NCBI RefSeq assembly: GCF_000003815.2
Contig: NC_049996.1
Location: 13,906,815-13,944,037, forward strand
From: Branchiostoma floridae
Lineage: Eukaryota; Chordata; Leptocardii; Amphioxiformes; Branchiostomatidae
Direction: 5' to 3'
DNA: 37,223 bases
Both the position numbers and the translations under genes were made by a program. This document shows, in pieces, positions 1 through 12,400 of the stretch. Position 1 is the first letter of the stretch, and every line of letters starts with the position of its first letter. Under the pieces are notes generated by a model. The model searched no databases and was not told the DNA's origin. It was given only the letters and a program-made list of their open reading frames with translations.

Positions 1-242
1 CAAGGCAAAATAAAGGTGAAAAAAATGTACAATAATGTACATTTTCAATGTAAGTCCTGTCTGTAAGATGTCTAAAGGACTCAGTAACAACGAGAGACTG
101 TCATCTAGAAGAAGACTTCAGTATAATGTAAACACGTGTGAACAGGTCTCTATCGAGGTCATGTGGAATCTACCAATTGCCCGAAAGGGGGGTGACAGGC
201 TCTACATTGGAATGTCACAATAATAAAGTTCTGACTTCTCAC

Positions 243-416
243 CATGATGGGAAAGACGAGCGAAGCGTCGGTGGACTTGATGACCCACAGGATGACCAGA
301 CACATGAGCTGGATGAAGGTGAAGAGGTGGACTCTCTTCAGGGGGACGTGGCGCAGGTAGACGTAGTCAGGCTGGTGTTTGGGTGGCATCAGGACCAGCA
401 GCAGGCGGTCCCAGAA
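243..416 (-). CDS. SLC4A4: SLC4A4-like exon (TM13; last one visible)
   Basis: 174 nt, phase 0 at both ends: [20 protein letters not shown], then [20 protein letters not shown] and [18 protein letters not shown]. NBCe1 reads almost the same here ([20 protein letters not shown]). The hydrophobic run after VHLFTF is TM13, and [11 protein letters not shown] leads to TM14, which must be in an exon left of the window. Acceptor CCACCTACAG; donor ATG|GTGAGA. Confidence 0.97.
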
Positions 417-3400
417 CTGTAGGTGGGATCCAGCAATGAGGGTTCCATCCAGACATCCAGGTAATAAAATATGCTAGCAGTTACTCTCTATCTACAACTC
501 TCTATCTTCATGGCTACCTTGTCCCCCCAACAACCTGGAGGTCAAGGGACTAGGTACATTTGTAGCTACTGGATATAGTAGTAGTCTAGTAGAGCTTGAC
601 AGGCTGAATAAAAGTTCAAAACTTGAACTGTGGGGCTCCAGATGTGTTTCTGAGGGACGACAGCAGTGTACAAGATGTCAGTAGCTTGAGGGATGAATAC
701 ACTCTTAGACTACTATATTCAGCAGTTGCTCAAGCAACTGGATATGATTTGGGTAAGGGTCAGACGTTTCAGACAACACTGTCAGTGACTCTGAGCAGAG
801 CAGGTTTTGTGCCCTACTAGTTATTCATTCATAGTCTGTGTAAAACCTGCTCTTATCACATATCTGACAAAATGCAGTAAATATTACCTAATATTATACA
901 TTTCCAAAATCATATCCAGTTGCTTGGGTAATTGCTATCTTGGCATATAACTATAAGGGTGATCCAACAGTAGAAAACAAACAAAAATAAACTTTGAGAC
1001 TAGGACAAAATTTAAAAAAAAATGGTGGTTCAGCTGCAGTACAAACAAAGGTCTGCTGCCAGAAGGCCCAAAGTTGAGAATAAAAAAATTGCTAAATGAC
1101 ATGGCAACATCTACAAACTACATAATATTAGAGTAACTAATAAAACACATTTTAAGTTATTGTACGTTGAATTGAGGAAGCAAATACTAGTATACACCAG
1201 GCTTTTAGCCAGGCATGCGTCAACGCGTCATCTGGACACCCTTTTCTTAGAATAACAAAAAATTTGATGCCCCTGGACGCCCTATACTGGGGAGAAAATC
1301 CTCTGACAAGCATGAAATTCTGATTGACGAAGGATGCTACAAGGTCATCTGTGGTCACAGTCTTCTACTGTGACATCTTTAACAGTATTTTTGCCTCTTG
1401 GGATACCTTAGAATGCACTATTTTAACTTAAAAGCATCAAAAACTCTGCACCATGGAAGGTGGATGCCCCCAGACACCCCTACAAAAGTCACTTACCGCG
1501 ACTCACCAATAAGTTTGGACACCCTATTATAAAATCCTAGCTAAAAGCCTGGTATACACCCTACCTGGATACCGCCAAGGGAAGAGAAACCCATGTAGAG
1601 GAAGACACCATACAGTACTGGCATAGGAACAAGCTGAAATAAACAACAAACAAAGTTATTGTACAGACTAGGGCTGGGTACCGGTACATAAAATTCAGGT
1701 CCAGGTCCGGTTCAGGTCCAGAGGATTAGGTCCAGGTCCGGACCTGAACCTGGACCTGATGCAGTATGACTCATACCAATGGTCCATTTCACTACAAAGA
1801 AATCTGTTTGGTGGAGTATTAGACTTACACTGGCGTTTTAAAATCATACAAAGCTAACTGCACCTGTACGATTGACTGTAAAACTTGGTAGAAATGACTA
1901 TAAACTCTACTCTACTTCACTCTTGTTATTTTCTTCCACCTGCAAGCGTCAAAACGTGTGAATGCCTGATAAAATGATCTGTTAATTTTCTAATTGGTCC
2001 AACATCCGGTCCACCTAATTTTTTCAGGTCCGGTTTTTCTGGACCGGTCCAATAAGAAAAACCGGTTTTGTACCGGTACGCTGTACCAATACCCAGCCCT
2101 AGTACAGACTGATTGAAACTAATCGCAAAAAACTTAATCCATCTGGACTGCATGTATGTAACATTCTCAGCCTGGGAACTAACAAAGAGATCATTCAAAT
2201 AAATCATCATTTGGTTGACTAAAGAGCTGCTCAATAGTTAGACTAGAGCCTTTCTACTGTCATATACAGCTACATGTACTTTTGCAATGCAAGAGATTAT
2301 TGGTAATTTATCAATTTATTTAAAAATGTATGATCTATTTAATTATTTTTTTTGCTTTTGCCATGATAGTATGATGAAATAGGTGTTCCTTTTGAAAGGT
2401 CCCTTCCAAAGCCACCATACTGAATGATTTTGCATCNNNNNNNNNNNNNNNNNNNNNNNNNNNNNNNNNNNNNNNNNNNNNNNNNNNNNNNNNNNNNNNN
2501 NNNNNNNNNNNNNNNNNNNNNNNNNNNNNNNNNNNNNNNNNNNNNNNNNNNNNNNNNNNNNNNNNNNNNNNNNNNNNNNNNNNNNNNNNNNNNNNNNNNN
2601 NNNNNNNNNNNNNNNNNNNNNNNNNNNNNNNNNNNNNNNNNNNNNNNNNNNNNNNNNNNNNNNNNNNNNNNNNNNNNNNNNNNNNNNNNNNNNNNNNNNN
2701 NNNNNNNNNNNNNNNNNNNNNNNNNNNNNNNNNNNNNNNNNNNNNNNNNNNNNNNNNNNNNNNNNNNNNNNNNNNNNNNNNNNNNNNNNNNNNNNNNNNN
2801 NNNNNNNNNNNNNNNNNNNNNNNNNNNNNNNNNNNNNNNNNNNNNNNNNNNNNNNNNNNNNNNNNNNNNNNNNNNNNNNNNNNNNNNNNNNNNNNNNNNN
2901 NNNNNNNNNNNNNNNNNNNNNNNNNNNNNNNNNNNNNNNNNNNNNNNNNNNNNNNNNNNNNNNNNNNNNNNNNNNNNNNNNNNNNNNNNNNNNNNNNNNN
3001 NNNNNNNGAAGATCACAGCTGAGATCCCACCCACCACGGGTTGACGGAAACGGGGTTGATGGCATTATGGAAAACAGTGTTCTTGCCAGGCATTTTCAGC
3101 ATAGAGAGCCCCCAAGCTATGATTTGGGTCCCCTATACTGTTTTCAACCAACAAAGGAGAGTTTCCAGTAACAAAGGTAAAAAAAAACATTGGCTATATT
3201 TCCCTACGTTCAGGTCCGGACCTGTGGATCTGGGCTGTAAACCTGTACGTGAATTTTCTGTACCGGTACCCACCCATAAATGTTACTGTAACAGTTACAA
3301 GGTTTCCCTACCTTAAACTCTATTGGTACCAGCAGCTTTGGAGTGTCGACTCCAAACACTGCATCGACTCCAACAAACACCAGAACTGAGATGAAGACTG

Positions 3401-6400
3401 CGAAGTCACAGATCACCCCACGAACCTAGAACACGCAATAATAGATCAATCCTGTTAGTGGAATTGAAAGTTTATTTCCAAGCCTGGAAGTAAATGGTAG
3501 AAAGATATATGGGACATACATGTGACAATGATCAGTAATAATCAATATATGAAAAGAGACCACTCAAATACTGTACTTAGTGTTAGCAATATCTAGACAG
3601 GTTGGGTTTGACTTCTTTTTGGGAAGCAGAGGAAGACAAAGAGATTTTCCTTTTCTTTGTGGGAATGTCTGCATGTGACAATAAGAGAGAAGTGGCTTTC
3701 TACATGTTTGTCTGATAAATGACATCATGGAAGCAATCAAAAGTCCTGAAAACTGGCACATAACCACATATTTCATAAATTGAAAAACTAGGAACAGATA
3801 TCTTCACATTGAATTAAAGAATTAAACAAAGAATTAAAGAGGCAGTATTTCCTACCATTGTTGGGAAGAATCTTTCCGTCTTCATGGACTTGAGGATGGA
3901 GGCCAGGAAGAAGGTGCCGAACATCAGCAGAACAGACATGAGGAACACGTCAGGTGCATAGTCACAGTTCTCTCCCACCCAGCGGCCATGGTGGACAATC
4001 AAGCCTGAGAAATTCAATAATCATGTAATTAGCCAGTGTTAACGAGTTGTATAATGATTGGCTTTATCAGCAGAACGGACATGAGGAACACGTCAGGTGC
4101 ATAGTCACAGTTCTCTCCCACCCAGCGGCCATGGTGGACAATCAAGCCTGAGAAATTCAATGAAGAATTTTGATTTTACAACATAGAATTATCATTCATA
4201 TTTCAAAAGACACATTCTTCATTAAGAGCATCACTTTTGTTTGAAAATGACTCTCACCCTAACCAAGTGCCTAGACCAAGTTCAAGTTCAATAGAAAGAT
4301 AAGTTTAGAAGCTTTCTTTGCACTAAAATTTGACAAACATACAATGTCATGGATTTCTCCAGGAAAACTGAAAACCAAGCTAACTGAGCCAAGTTATATC
4401 TTACATCCAACAAACCTACGTGTATGATAAAAAAAGAACTAGCAGGTAAAAGCAATTGTTAAACAAGCTATTATAGCCATTGTTATGTAGGGATAAGGTT
4501 GCTTAGTAAACTTACAGTCATGTTGGCTCAGGTTTGCCCAGGGGATGCCATCCGATTCGCTCGTCGGGAAGACCTCGTAATCGTTAAATGGAGTAGTGTC
4601 TGTTACATTCAAGGGAGAACTCGTGGCCAGGCTGTAGCCAAGAGGCATAGAAGCTGGCGTGGGGAACGTCATATTTGTGTCATTCAAAAAGATGTCCATT
4701 ATTGACGTTGGTGTTGTCAGGTTCTTCTCTATTGGAGGTACACAGATGCAGCTAGACTCCAGCCACCATTTTTTCACCATGTAGTGGTCTGTGATGTGGT
4801 AGAGCTTCTTGAATGCTACAAGACGATGTTTTGGGAAGACAGAGAAAAATATCAATTATTCTCACAGTCGACTTTTAAACATCATACATGATTGTGTTTC
4901 ATAAAATGTACAAAATCCCAGGATGTGTATAATTATGTGGTATATGATAAATATAGTCTGAATATGACGTACATGTACATGTATGTACTCAAAGGGCAAT
5001 TTTTCTACCTTGTAAAAATACACATGCACAGACACAATACAGAAGATATTCAAAATCAGAAAATATGAGGGCAATCATTTAAAACTTGAATGTAACAAAA
5101 TGTAATTGACTCACAAGTACATGTAAGACTGCTATAGTTGCTACGACTGTAGTAGATACAATTCAGGGTTGGACAAGTTTTCTAAAATTCACTTTAGATT
5201 TTGGGCAAGTGAAAAGTTGGTTTGATCCAATAATTCTTCTTATATACTTGCCCAAACCAACTTTTCACTAGCCCGAAATTTAAATGACATTTTCAATAAT
5301 TTTTTTTCCTTCTTGGTGCAATTATTCAGGTGGTGAACCAGTGCACTCATGGAAAAATCTTACTTGCCCGTTCGGACAAGTGGGATTGGACATGCGCTTG
5401 TCCAAACAAACAGCCCTTTCACTTGCCCAGGACAATTGGATTAATGGACTTGTCCAACCCTGCAATTATTTTAATGAATGGGAATCTTTTTATAAACAAT
5501 CTCTCAAACAAAAAGACAAGAAGACAATAAAGTCTGAAGTCTCAAGAATAAAGTACCTTCTACAATGAAGATTAAGGCGATCAGAGCAGCAAAACTCTCC
5601 TCCACAAATCTGGTGAAGTACTTGACCAGTGCGCTGGCGTCCGTAGCAACCATGACAAGGAGGATGAACGACGTCCACAACCCAACCCAAACTCTGAACG
5701 GCAGGTACTCTAAACCATTGCCCCTAGAAGATAAAGTTGTTGTCTGTATCAGTATCTGTTTAACCACCCTTGAGCATAACACACCAGCATTGCAGGCAGG
5801 TGCTCTAAACCATTGTCCCTAGAAGACAAAGTTGTCGTCTGTATCAGCATCTGTTTGACCACCCTTCGGCACAACACAACAGCTCTGTGGGCAAGCTGGC
5901 ACAGCAGCAGCTGGTTATTTTGCGAAACCCAAAGGTCGAGTTGTGCACCTTATTTTTGGGTGAGGCAGCAAACTTTTTTTTTTCAACCTTTATTTAACCT
6001 TGATACATCATTCGGCCTGAGCCGTTTTTCAAGATTTCAAGGGTGGAGGAGGTCAGAGGTCTTTAAGTTATTGATCACCCCTTCTACCTCCCATTAACCA
6101 CAAAACTATAACACAAATCTATTATAAACCTTTCAAGCCGTACTGCTCACAAACCAAGCACCAAGGAGACAGTAATGAAGCAAGACTAACAGTACAACTA
6201 TAGTTACTCCAGTACGGTGATCTAGCCAGCCTGAAATCGCCTGGATTTTGAATGGAAATCCTGTCAAAGACACAACGGCAGGAAACTTATGAAATCTAGA
6301 CCCTTCGAAATGTTACTTCCCTTATTTTGAGGGGCAAATTTTGCTTGTACTCAGCTTGGTTCAATCAATATCTTAACATGCCAATTTTTGTTTGTCACAG

Positions 6401-9400
6401 AGGATGGAATTTGTAAAATTTCTGACCATCCCCAGCGTCAAAATTCCGTCAAAGGATGGCAGGACGGATGCTGGCTAGCACCCTGCTCCAGTAACAGGAT
6501 AAATGTGTAATACTATATGTCCCTTACTTGCAGAAGTTGTACATGAGTGTCTCGTAGACTAGGATGGGTCCTGTGGACCCGATGATGGTGAGGGGCTGCC
6601 CAGCCAGAAGGTGATATGTGGTGCCACAGATGGCTGCTGAGAAGATGTTTTCTAGTGCAGCCTGAAAAAAAAATACATTAAATTTTTTGTTTTCAATATT
6701 TCATAGAGCCTGGACACTTTTTTGCAGACTTGTAAGTAAAATTCTTAATCAATATGTTTTCCAGTGCGGACTAAACAAAGAAGAATACAATTATTTTGTT
6801 TTCAATATTTCATAAAGCCCCAGGCCTTTTCTTTGCAGACTTAGTAAGTAAAATTCTATTACTGTTGTGTTATTTATTGGTAGCGAAACAAGCTATAGAG
6901 TACAGTTCATTTAACTAGTATTATCTTTGTATGACACTGATATTAAAAACCACTCACTCTCACACACTCACTTGCTCACTCACTCTTACTCTCTTCGATA
7001 CTATCTTATGCCACTGGTAAATTTGCATGGAGATTACTTTCTATCCCTTGTCTGTCAATCTAACCATGATGATAAAGCTAAAGACAAACACTCAAGTATT
7101 TTCACTGATAAAACAGTAACTGTACCTGGTAGTTGTCTGTTGCGTCTCCCAGGAGCCCCCCAAACGTGATGACAGGAGTGATACAGGCGAAGTACAAGAA
7201 GAGGACGGAGGACAGGCACTGCAGATTCAGGCCATCCTTGAAGTCGCTCAGGTAGTGGGGAGCTTTTCTCTTGACATCATCGATAAGACCTCCAAAGAAT
7301 CTGGTCACAAACATTCAAACAGTTAGTCATCTTTTATCACAAACATGTGTCTAAGTAGTAAAAGTATAAAGTACTGGTTCATCCAGGATTCCATATCTTG
7401 GACTTTTATAACAAATTTTTGTAGAACTGTACTGGTATATGTCCCCAGTGTAGAGACTGCTTTTCTCTTTTAAGGGACAATAGAGAGATGAGCGCACGGG
7501 TGTCTTAAAACTTCTTAAGTACCTTCCAGTTCTCTTGAGTTCCTCTTTACTATCATACTCCTCCTCCTTGTCCCCGTCCCCATTGTCCTGGCCACCAGCG
7601 TACTTTCTCCCCTCCTGGGATGGAATGTTGGACGGGGGCTCGATCCGGATGTTAGGATCCCACTCCCCTGGTGGTAGCACTGTTACCTACAAACAGAGAC
7701 ACGACAAAAATTTCATTAAAAAATGCATCCCAAAACTTTTATCCAGTATAATCGATTCAAATTTTTGAGTTTTGTCTAAGATTACGTACGGATCAACAGT
7801 TGAAAATTAAATTTTTTGAGGACATGGTTATTAGCACTCACTGTAGTCTGGCAAACTGTAGTCCTTGTCAAACACAGTTTATCTCTATCAGACTCTGGTT
7901 ATACTGTAACAGTAGAAGCTGCTTAATTGCACGGCCTATTTGCCAGCTGGTGAATTTGGTGCAATTATCCGGCTGGTGCAATAATGCGAAGCTATCTAGC
8001 TGGACTGCACCGGTTTGGGATTTGGGGATTCCGTGCAGTTAACAGAAGTGTGCTTTAATCCATTGTGCAATTAACTGGCTTCCACTGATAGACCTGTCAC
8101 ACCTAACCTTAAAGTTTGTACATCTACAAATGTTACTGTAAGCATTCTCTAAGGTAAATGAGCAAGTCCCTACAGTACTTCAATCCTGTAAGCAATGAGT
8201 TCCACTCTATGATTTTGAATGTTGCCCACCTGGTCTAGAAATTCATCAATGCCAGCCAGCAAGTCTTGTCGGTTCTTGGCCTTGTATGCAACATTGTGGA
8301 ACACCTGGAAAACAGCAGACCGAATTAAATCTAATTGTACCTTACAATTTTACATTATTATTTGTATTCTGATTACCAAAGAAGAAACATATTTTGGTAG
8401 AACAACTTATCTACTATAAACATTAACATGGCTACCTTCTGTCTCGAGAGGCAATGGAGTAAGCAAACAGTCACTTGCCAGTCACTTGTCAGTAAAAGCG
8501 TACCTCATCTGACATGAGTGTTGCGATGGCTCTCCCGACTTCGTGATACTGTTTCTGGTTGCCCTGTGGCCCCAGCATGAAGAACAGGAAGCGTGTGGGG
8601 ATGGGGACCTCTGTCAGGTCCAACTACTGCTAACTACAAATCTTGTACCCACAACAGAACCAGGCTATAATGTCAGTAAAAGCGTACCTCATCCGACATG
8701 AGTGTTGCGATGGCTCTCCCGACTTCGTGGTACTGTTTCTGGTTGCCCTGCGGCCCCAGCACGAAGAGCACTTGCTTCAAATCGTGTGAGGATGGGGACC
8801 TCCGTCAGGTCCAACTACTACTTACTACAGATCTTGTACCCACAACAGAACCAGGCTATAAGTAAAGTGTACCTCATCCGACATGAGCGTTGCGATGGCT
8901 CTCCCGACCTCGTGGTACTGTTTCTGGTTGCCCTGTGGCCCCAGCATGAAGAACAGGAAGCGTGTGGGAATGGGGACCTCCGTCAGGTCCAACTACTACT
9001 AACTACAGATCTTGTACCCACAATAGATGTCAGTAAAAACCTACCTCATCCGACATGAGCGTTGCGATGGCTCTCCCGACTTCGTGGTACTGTTTCTGGT
9101 TGCCCTGTGGCCCCAGCATGAAGAACAGGAAGCGTGTGGGAATGGGGACCTCTGTCAGGTCCAACTACTACTAACTACAAATCATGTACCCACAACAGAA
9201 CCAGGCTATGACATCAGTAAGTTTTAAAGCGTACCTCATCCGACATGAGCGTTGCGATGGCTCTCCCGACCTCGTGGTACTGTTTCTGGTTGCCCTGTGG
9301 CCCCAGCATGAAGAACAGGAAGCGTGTGGGAATGGGGACCTCTGTCAGGTCCAACTACTACTAACTACAAATCTTGTACCCACAACAGAACCAGGCTATA

Positions 9401-12400
9401 AGTAAAGTGTACCTCATCCGACATGAGCGTTGCGATGGCTCTCCCGACCTCGTGGTACTGTTTCTGGTTGCCCTGTGGCCCCAGCATGAAGAACAGGAAG
9501 CGTGTGGGAATGGGGACCTCTGTCAGGTCCAACTACTACTAACTACAAATCTTGTACCCACAACAGATGTCAGTAAAAACCTACCTCATCCGACATGAGC
9601 GTTGCGATGGCTCTCCCGACTTCGTGGTACTGTTTCTGGTTGCCCTGCGGCCCCAGCATGAAGAACAGGAAGCGTGTGGGGATGGGGACCTCCGTCAGGT
9701 CACCAAGCAGCAGCCCGTGGGAAAGCCGCACGAAGGCGATGATCGGGTGCTTCAGGAAGTCCACCTCTCCCACCAGAACGTTCGACGCCTCCGAGCCTTC
9801 GGGGATCTTTCTCATGAAGTGTTTACTCTGGAAAGAAAACAATAAATACAAAGATCATTCAACAGTGAGTGAGCTATACCCCCAGACTTGTTCTGAATCA
9901 GTAGGCCTTTGCAAAGCAAGAATTCCAAACCAATCCACCATAGGCTATCAGAGAATGCAATTCCTTTTAGTATCCTCTAGCAACCTCACTGTATACTGTA
10001 AAGAGAGGTCCTTTGGAAATATTAACAGTGAGTATATCATCATATTTTTTGGCAAAACCTTAGATGCGGAGCCTGTTTTACATTTCACATGTAATCACAG
10101 TAGCAGTAAATGTTTGTCAGGGTTGCACTTGGCTGCACTTCCAACAAATATTCCAATTTAAAACTTAGGACACTAGTACTGATGCAGCTATTTTTTTTTG
10201 CTCAAAAGTAAACTCTGTGATGTGTCACATGGATGTGGGTTAAAGTGTGTTTTTGAGTGACACTCAACAACTGGAAGGGCCATGTGTGCTTTTAAAAATG
10301 ATGAAGAAAAGTAACTTCAATTAAAGCAATGAAATGTCACCTGCGGGAAAGATCTTCATTCAGTACAAACTGTACATGTTGGGTACCTCGCCCAAAAATG
10401 ATTCAGCTAGCACATGTTAAGTCACTAAAAAGTCATCTTATGTACAAAATACTAGGCTAAGCAATAATCATCAGCACCTCTACTATCATTAGTATTAGCA
10501 AGCATAGGCTTTGGTCAAGCTGTTATCATAATCTTTTTCAATCTTGATGGCCCCTACATTTAAACTCTGTACAAACTACAGTGCATCTAGTCTACATGTT
10601 TATTAATGATTGAAAAGATTGCAATGTCTAGAGGACACACAAACAATGCACTCCAAAGGATGGTAGGATTCATCAGGAAAATCTAGAGCAAGTCTCTACA
10701 ATGTGTTGCATCAGGACTGAAGACGATGAAGAAGGAAAAAAAACATAGCAGAGATTCTGGGTCTACATAAATTCGTGCCATCTCAGACTTGAGAACACTA
10801 AAGATCACAGCAAATCACTTCAGAGGGACATGGAGTGACATGGACACACCAGGTTTGGAAGACTCAGGATGCTATAGGAAAGCTACTGTTGTAACAGGTG
10901 TATGTATGGCAGAGAATAACAAGCTGTAGAGAAAGACTGCTACAAGAGAAACTGCACACAAGGCAAGCCCATACCGGCACCGATCCCCTGCGTTCACCAA
11001 AACCGGGCTTGATTAAAAGAAAAGAGTTAGAAGATATCAATAAAAAGATAAGCAACAAAAACATCTTAAATTTCGACAAATACCTAGCTATAGGATTTCA
11101 TTTCTCTATAAAAATTTGCAATACTTGCAAGTTTAGGAGCAAAGCAGTCCAAAGCACACCTAAACAAAACAAAATACGTTGAACGGACCGTACCATTAAT
11201 GAGCCCCTTCGGGGTACGTGTAGGTGATCCTTAACAGAAAAAAATCATGATTTGTTAATGATAACATCATGCAAATTAAAAGTAGTACGATCTATCTTGT
11301 GATTCAGAAGCCAATCAAACAAGTTAGAGTATAAACTCAGAATTAAGGTAATCNNNNNNNNNNNNNNNNNNNNNNNNNNNNNNNNNNNNNNNNNNNNNNN
11401 NNNNNNNNNNNNNNNNNNNNNNNNNNNNNNNNNNNNNNNNNNNNNNNNNNNNNATCTTTACTTTAACTTCTAAATTTTGCTAGGCTTTGACAATGGCCTC
11501 ATATGCAAAAGTACTGCTTAGGGTATCTAATATATATTTTGAGAGACCTAAACTATACCTTAGAATTCAAACGGTGCTGTAAGTTACAGTAACTATCCCT
11601 ATAATTATAATAATAACATTAGATAATGATGATGATGTGAAATGAAATTGATCATGTTTGTCACCAAATTAATGCACTATTTCTGCTACTGGTTTCTCAA
11701 TGGTTCTGGCGCCCATCACTTACTAAAAACTCACAGAATAGTAACTGTTGGTATACATCGCATCACAGTCAGAGAAGAACATTGTAAGTGTCTGTCTTGT
11801 ATATTGGTTGTGTAAGAAATGGATATAAAAAAAGACAGACAGCAGAAAACTTTTCAGTTTGTTTTCGTCTTTCTAGCATAGTGTGTGTATTTTTTTTTAT
11901 ATAAACTATCTAGTCAAAGAAGAATCAGTGTCTGTCTTGTGTATTGGCTGTGATAAAGTAATGCAGAGAAAAAAGACAGACAGCAGATTACATAATGTTT
12001 GTTTTTCTTTTTCTGGCATTGTCTACTATTTACTAGTACAATCTATATATTTATCTACCTTTGCAAAGCTGGCAGTGCTGTTGATCCTGGGAGGCGTGGA
12101 TGTGCCACCAGGTTCCTCAGGCGTCGTGCTGAAAGAGTTCTCGTAACGCATGGACGCACTGGAGGCAATCCGCGGGAAAGAATTGCCACCTACGCACGGG
12201 GAGAAACATGCCTGTTACTTCTGCACTAATTCAATTAACCTTTCTGTGCAGGACTAATTATCACAAGTCTCACATGCAGAAAGTCTCCTGAGTTAACGTT
12301 ACACAAATGATCACACATAGTGGAGCTGAAAGCTACTTGTAAGTTATATATTTTATTGTTTCCTCTTTTTCTTAATGTTATAATGTTGGGAGAGGGGAAA

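Noticed and set aside
2339-3065. Open frames of 200-240 codons
   Set aside because: They consist almost wholly of N; only a few real codons at each edge.
4439-4855. 138-codon stand-alone gene
   Set aside because: It is exon 14 extended into introns at both ends; its N-terminal [12 protein letters not shown] part is intronic.
8501-9700. CRISPR-like array (regular units with spacers)
   Set aside because: Units are 172-190 bp exon fragments, not short repeats with unique spacers, and the genome is animal.
8702-9845. Series of similar plus-strand frames repeating [29 protein letters not shown], looking like a tandem-repeat protein
   Set aside because: They are the antisense of the exon 8 edge copies. 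The minus-strand reading is a conserved SLC4 domain with splice sites; the plus-strand repetition is a by-product.
9595-10161. 188-codon plus-strand frame
   Set aside because: Its first half is antisense to exon 8 and its second half is intron; no independent support.
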